Shown: positions 59,139 through 64,000 of the stretch, piece by piece
Layout of the letters: every line of letters starts with the position of its first letter
Numbering within the stretch: position 1 is the stretch's first letter
From: Siphonodentalium dalli
Lineage: Eukaryota > Mollusca > Scaphopoda > Gadilida > Siphonodentaliidae
Direction: 5' to 3'
Assembly: GCA_032622095.1 (NCBI GenBank)
Contig: CP136065.1
Coordinates: 67,795,675-67,859,674, forward strand
DNA: 64,000 bases
Position numbers and translations under genes: made by a program
Notes under the pieces: generated by a model
The model's input: the letters and a program-made list of their open reading frames with translations, nothing else
Told to the model about the DNA's origin: nothing
Databases searched by the model: none

Positions 59139-59444
59139 TCAGGGATCGCGTAAATATTGCACATTTTAGACATGTGTTCCAATTGTGTTCACTGGGGTTT
59201 AACCCTGTCTATGCTAAGGCATCATTAATGAGCAGTTATCTCATAGGAAATGTTCAGATTAATAAGTTCAACAAAAACGCCCATTTGTTGAACTTATTAT
59301 CTTAACATTTCCCTCAATAAACATGAACCCTTCTGCAGAATGCACTGTTATGTATCTGTCGTCTGCTTTTATCACGTTAACATCCCGCCAGATCAATAAT
59401 GGACAATTCCGATGTACATACAGTGTTAAAATGAAGATACTAAC

Positions 59445-59505
59445 CTTGATATTTTAGCACTGCGAATACACAGGCTACTAACATCGTTACGAGAAACATG
59501 GCCAT
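59445..59505 (-). CDS. VPV-repeat secreted protein C, exon with signal peptide
   Basis: ATG at 59505; 20 codons (MAMFLVTMLVACVFAVLKYQ) and one base; GTTAGT donor; phase 1. Size, phase and position relative to a pyrimidine-rich acceptor (TTATTTTTTCAG) match A and B. It lies 4.3 kb upstream of the main exon and was found only by comparison with the paralogues. The strong hydrophobic core supports secretion. Confidence 0.85.
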
Positions 59506-61258
59506 ACTGTTGAGCTGAAATGTTCTGAAAAAATAACAAAATGGACTAATGTTAAATTATTTGCAAAAAGAGGCGACCTAGAGACCAATCAAGTCCAACC
59601 AGTATTTAAAGGCTTATTTATTATACCAAGTGGCAGATATTTTTCAGTTCGTTTCCCCGGCCATGTGTTCGGATTCTGATTTAACCGGACATCTGCACCA
59701 ATTTTAAAACAACTGCTAATGAACTTCTAAACAAACAAATATGCCAATCACATCACAAAACAGATGTGAATTATTTTACACACGTGAAGCAATGAACAAC
59801 CTTAATCGCTTGATGGGATTAAACTTATATATTAGTCAGGTTCAGCCGCATGTTCGTGTAACATGTAACGTGTGGTACAGTTGTAATTCTATATATGTAT
59901 GCACATGGCGGGAACAGTCATGCGATTTCACGCCGCCAAATCGACACGTTAAAAGATATCAGCCAATCTTTAGCAAAAATGGTAAATATTAGTCGGGTGG
60001 CGAGAACAAGCAGCCACTATATATGTGGCGCTTAACGATTTAACTGGATTTAATCAAATTAATATCATTCCGCGCAGGCAAATCTCTTGATGCATAGCGT
60101 TGATCGCTCAGTCGGTTATAAAAACATGGATTAATCCAAACTCCAGGCAGAGTTATCTCCCATCGCTCTGCTGACCTTAGATCTTAGTTCTTATGTTTTA
60201 GGATTAAAAGTGTCTATGTCTGGCTCAGTTCAAGTTGTTTTTATACATACCGAAAGAATTACCATTATTGTAAATTAGTGGTGGTCAAAATAAGATAATA
60301 GGTGACTAAATATAGTTCCGACGATACGTAAAAAGAGATGTATCGGTCTGGAAAGTACCATCATTGTGGCGGTGATATATCGCAGTGATAACGGACAGGG
60401 CGCTGCATAAGAGTTTGGAATTATTCCTCTTCACTACAAGTTTCGTATGCTACACGTTGGACACAAAACTGACAAAGGGTTTGATCTTGTGTCTGTATGC
60501 GAAATGTCACATGAGTCAGAAGACCTCCGTTGGCAATGGCAACACAAGTTACATGTACATGTGGCTGAACCTGTATACTATATTGATGACGCAGTGTGCA
60601 GTCTGGAAATTGCAACAACAAACATGTATCGACCGTTACCATGGTTATCAATAATATCCACTGTGTGCCAAGTTATAATGGCAATGTTCCTAATTTGACT
60701 CCCACTCCTAAACACGAGAGTAAGATTCTGCCATTGACAAACCACCGGGAACATTTTAATGTGCTATATCAAAATGCAAGTAAAACACGTTAGCGTTGAT
60801 TATCATCTTTGGTATAATACTAGTTATATTTTCGCCAACAGTCTACTTGAATGGAGTGCATTTACTGGAAACCTCCCAAACATCAAATGGCTGCCATGCA
60901 GTAATGAAATATGCAATGATAAATGTTTGATTGATATAACTCGCAGACAGTAATGAGTTCAGATGGTAGACTTAGCGCATCCACTCGTTCGGCTCATGGG
61001 CTACTTAACGCAGTCTGGTTTTTTTTATATTTCCTGTCACACTCTATCGACCTAACGCAAAAAGAGTTTATTTTTAAAACCACTTTGTTGTACATAATTA
61101 GAACATATATTCCATATTACAATGGTGGACAGGTGCTGTTAGAGTACTATATCATACACTGGTTCTAGAGGATAATAATTTCCCCCTTCAGTTTGAAATC
61201 GTGATTTTTTGAAAATTCAGGAATGAGTCGTCTCCTTAATATATATCTAATGACTTAC
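59506..61258 (-). other. 5' UTR intron of gene C
   Basis: It lies between the candidate UTR exon (61259) and the signal exon. Overlapping plus-strand frames at 60385 and 60447 and a frame at 59741 share a short inverted block (GGTTCAGCCRCATGT), which points to repeat sequence rather than exons. No other feature is seen. Confidence 0.45.
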
Positions 61259-61325
61259 CTTACTGGCCACACTTCCTTGTATACAACTCAACTGGCTGGC
61301 CTTCGGTTACCAGCCGGTTATATAC
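61259..61325 (-). promoter_or_regulatory. TATA box and 5' UTR exon of gene C
   Basis: Minus strand CGGTATATAACCGGCTGGT (TATA at 61325-61319), then an exon end CCAGTAAG and a GTAAGTCAT donor at 61258. It aligns with the start of gene B (39280-39221) in the TATA context, donor and upstream AATACTTG block. The transcription start is expected near 61290. Confidence 0.6.
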
Positions 61326-61329
61326 CGAA

Positions 61330-62470
61330 TGATCGTACAGAGTGGACACAACTCGCCTCAAGTATTACTGCATTAATTGGTCGTACGTATGTCCACTGAA
61401 TGATATATCTCCTATCGCGGAGGTCATGGAATTAAAACAAGGGTTCATCTGTTCAATGGTAAACTATTATTGTTCTCAGAACCGATTAATCCCATATGTC
61501 GACAGCTAACTATCAAATATTCGTCATGTCCACGTTTGTTGACAGCATGGCGGGTATAGGCAGGTTAGCTTAGCGACATATAATACGTTATTTTGACACA
61601 ATTACATTCATACGTGCATTCAACGGAATGACCATAGTGGTGATTTGGGAAATTATGTTACGGGTCAGACGCAGGTTTTGCCAAAATGTCCTGGTATTTC
61701 AAAATGATTTCTCAAAATCTGTCAGGAATTTCGTAGTGAAATTTGGTACAAGCGATTATTGTGATACAACATTTAAGAACAATCGACCCCATTGGATATT
61801 ATAACCTCAACTTCTTTACTGCTATGACATGAACGATATTTCAAATTTCACTATTTTCCGGTACCAAGAACTTCTGTAAAAAAACAATTAAAAAGTGCAG
61901 TTCATATATATCCATGATATCATAGCTGAAGATTATGAGAGGAGACTTAATTTTTCTTGATTTGTGAAATGTAATGATTAATTTCAAATAGAATGGCAGC
62001 TACCCATCATGTTCTATGTTACATATTTTTGTTGAAAATACCTCGCCATTTTTGGTTAGATTTAACCAAAACAAACGTGCGTCTCCCCTTAAAATATGCT
62101 TCATATTTCGATTTTTGACGCGACAATTTCTATCGCTTGAGGAGGGTGTCACCCTCCCCATTATTTGTCACACGGGATTCTGGTCAGGCGATTTCAGGCG
62201 TACGCGGGGTTCATACAATTTTGTTAGTTGGTATTTAGGACCCATTCCCCTTCTTAAAGGGTATTCCGGTGCAAATAAGAAGTTGGTATGCTTGCGCTTG
62301 TGGGATGAGGCCATATAGTCCGGAAATATTGGTCAACCTCTGCACCCCAAGGATTAAACTTCACCCCACTAATTTTCTTTCTTAATGTCTCCTCTAATTT
62401 GTTTCTATTGTTAACAAGAAAAAAGTGGCCGCAGAGACTCCAGACAAGATGACGTCCATCATGGCGGCAA
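61330..62470. other. Unassigned spacer
   Basis: A 100-codon plus frame (62016-62318) looks like repeat or chance sequence. AGTAATACTTGAGGCG (minus strand, about 61362) is the upstream block shared with gene B. Confidence 0.35.
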
Positions 62471-62607
62471 TTTGTGTTATATGCACCAGGGGCCTGTACT
62501 ATAGATTTCCAATAACCGTGTTTGAACACGTGGACAACGTCTCGAATACTATGGATACGGTAATTTAGAAGTGTGTGCGATTCCCCGTCATTTACAAGAA
62601 CAGACAA
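62465..62607 (-). other. Fragment encoding VVHVFKHGYWKSIVQAPG, repeat or exon relic
   Basis: The minus-strand frame contains a peptide that recurs on + at 63468-63530 (VVDVFKHGYWKSIVQGPG). Over the 55-bp core there are few differences and one is silent. The rest of the two frames does not match. It may be an exon of an unseen gene copied inverted, or part of a dispersed repeat. Confidence 0.45.
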
Positions 62608-63255
62608 AATCCAGTACGATGGATCTCCGTTTGCTGCGCGTGGAGGCGAACGCTTGTTAATGGGTAAATGGAACTTACTCTAATATTATACATTAATGGA
62701 TATAGTAATGCCTATATATATTTGAGTCAGTTGGCGAGTGGTTTAGTTGATGTATAAAGTCAATGTTATGATAGGAAATGGGGAAGATGAAAACTACTTG
62801 CGAGCACCATAATCCCAATGGCACAAGCATCGCGAAAATAAACAAACGCTTACAACATTTTACGCTGAACACGAGTACAAAATATCATAAGCGAAAACGC
62901 TCTTTATAAGAGATAGATGTTTTATTGACCTACATCATAGAAGACAATATATATATATAGCTTTTAATTGACTTTCCTTGTATTTACATGGTTCATGGTC
63001 AAATATATTTAACGATGTGTGTACGAACACAAAGGGATAGAGACGGTTAGAGTGATCACAAATAAACCCCATCGACAGAAAAACCTACACATGGTGATTA
63101 TATAGTGTCAGATTGAGCAGGGAACTTTAACTGGATGTCGTATACATACGATTTCGATAAATGTACAATGTAATTGAAAACAAACTGAATTGCCGGAGAT
63201 AATAGACTGATATAAATATTTCCAAGTTAAAATGGTGAACATATATATTTCAAGT

Positions 63256-63315
63256 ATATTTTCCAAAGGGTCGGTGCAATATTACATAAGAATATTTTCC
63301 AAAGGGTCCGAGAAT
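63256..63315. repeat. Short duplication with TTTTCCAAAGGGTC
   Basis: ATATTTTCCAAAGGGTCSG followed by AATATTAYATAAG occurs twice (63252 and 63289). Confidence 0.8.
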
Positions 63316-63454
63316 ATTATATAAGTCAGTTAACAACGATGTATGGTGTGAAAAAGGGTAATCGCCCATTGTTGAATTCCAATATACAATACAAGGAATT
63401 GACAAGAATACAATTGCTCGAGTACTATACAACACAAGTCTCGCTTTACAAGAC

Positions 63455-63550
63455 TAGGAAATTACCGAGGAACGTTGTCGACGTGTTCAAACACGGCTAT
63501 TGGAAATCTATAGTACAGGGCCCAGGTCTCTTTGATCGCGGTTATAGTTA
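63455..63550 (+). other. Inverted partner of the 62465-62607 fragment
   Basis: It reads VVDVFKHGYWKSIVQGPG in a 70-codon frame (63339-63551). See the entry at 62465. Confidence 0.45.
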
Positions 63551-63639
63551 AAATGTATCACACGCGGTATTGTACTCCGCATGGGTCGTTATGCTAATAT
63601 ACAACCCTTACAAATTAGCCGACATCAAAATACAACTTG

Positions 63640-64000
63640 GCGGCCAAGATGGCCGCCGAAGTGTGAAAATTAGCTATTTAATGACATTTCACCACATTTC
63701 GTTTGTCTCTGTGAGAAAAGATGGGCATCTTGGCGTGATTTTATACATTTATCGACCATATGGGACCATAATCAACATTCCTTGCTTGATATTATTGTCC
63801 GATATCACGTTTTCCCAAATGCCGGTATAATCGGATCAAAGCCAAATCGACGCTAATAACGGAAAGTCTGTTTCGAATCAATGAGTGTTATTGCTATCAT
63901 AACAACACACATGCATATATATCTGCAGGAGATACCCGAGCTAGATTTCCTCTCATACCTGAATTGAGGAATATTCACCCAATGGTTTTCCAAATCGAAG
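63640..64000. repeat. Dispersed repeat with CCAAGATGGCCGCC motif, runs off the window
   Basis: The first part matches 47585-47700. The second (63795-64000) matches 49730-49930: GCCGGTATWATCSGRTCAAA, CGCTAATAACG, CATGCATATATAT and GATACCCG all occur in order. It shows that these two blocks belong to one longer repeat unit. Confidence 0.75.

Larger units (their letters stand above)
55123..59444 (-). other. Intron 2 of gene C, filled with MITEs
   Basis: The GT (59444-59443) to AG (55124-55123) boundaries are supported by the paralogues. The 4.3 kb holds MITEs at 55936, 56650, 57891 and 58740, an 85-bp tandem repeat (56424-56572), a (TA)n run near 57205 and a small inverted-repeat element (57464-57605). 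No extra exon was found. Confidence 0.75.

Noticed and set aside
60385-60700. Overlapping frames in the gene C UTR intron
   Set aside because: Two frames compete over the same bases, and part of the block recurs inverted at 59830. This points to repeat DNA.

Overview
The window looks like animal nuclear DNA, most likely from a bivalve or other mollusc. It is AT-rich and intron-bearing, and it is dominated by transposable elements: APE-type LINEs (one with a 2A-like motif), a short-LTR Gypsy element, TTAA-flanked MITEs and dispersed repeats of a kind I associate with mollusc genomes. There are no operons, rRNA genes or CRISPR arrays. The species assignment is inference from repeat style only.

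Host genes. The only convincing host genes are three paralogues of a small secreted protein family, here called VPV-repeat proteins A, B and C. Each has a phase-1 exon encoding a signal peptide and one large exon encoding a basic, lysine-poor, Val/Pro/Arg/Gln/His-rich chain that ends in the same TGTRLVPV tail. A is on + (11612-11669 joined to 12377-13065). B is on - (36051-35994 joined to 35421-34679). C is on - (59505-59445 joined to 55122-54584). B and C also show a TATA box with a short 5' UTR exon ending in a GTAAGT donor (near 39221-39280 and 61259-61325). A and B lie in an inverted segmental duplication with arms 10534-14223 and 33749-37732. The family resembles an extracellular matrix (shell, byssus or cuticle type) family, but I do not recognise it.

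Mobile elements, left to right. A minus-strand LINE (525 to about 5817) is flanked by direct repeats of at least 524 bp that are identical except for a poly-G tract. A 383-bp satellite follows (about 7420-9660). Gene A is followed by a LINE fragment (14574-15173). A PIF/Harbinger-like non-autonomous element (15944-17511) carries a 62-bp array and sits inside an older palindromic element. A 12.3-kb Gypsy element (19159-31479) has 161-bp LTRs and a 5-bp target duplication, and its integrase is split by a 7.6-kb 2A-bearing LINE (19879-27464). A TTAA MITE family with long hairpins recurs across the window. A 3.4-kb foldback element (40090-43523) contains a decayed LINE.

Layout logic. The inverted A/B pair was pushed apart by nested transposon insertion in the 19.5-kb spacer. 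Gene C carries most of its span as a 4.3-kb intron full of MITEs. Much of the rest is intergenic or intronic repeat sequence where I see no gene.
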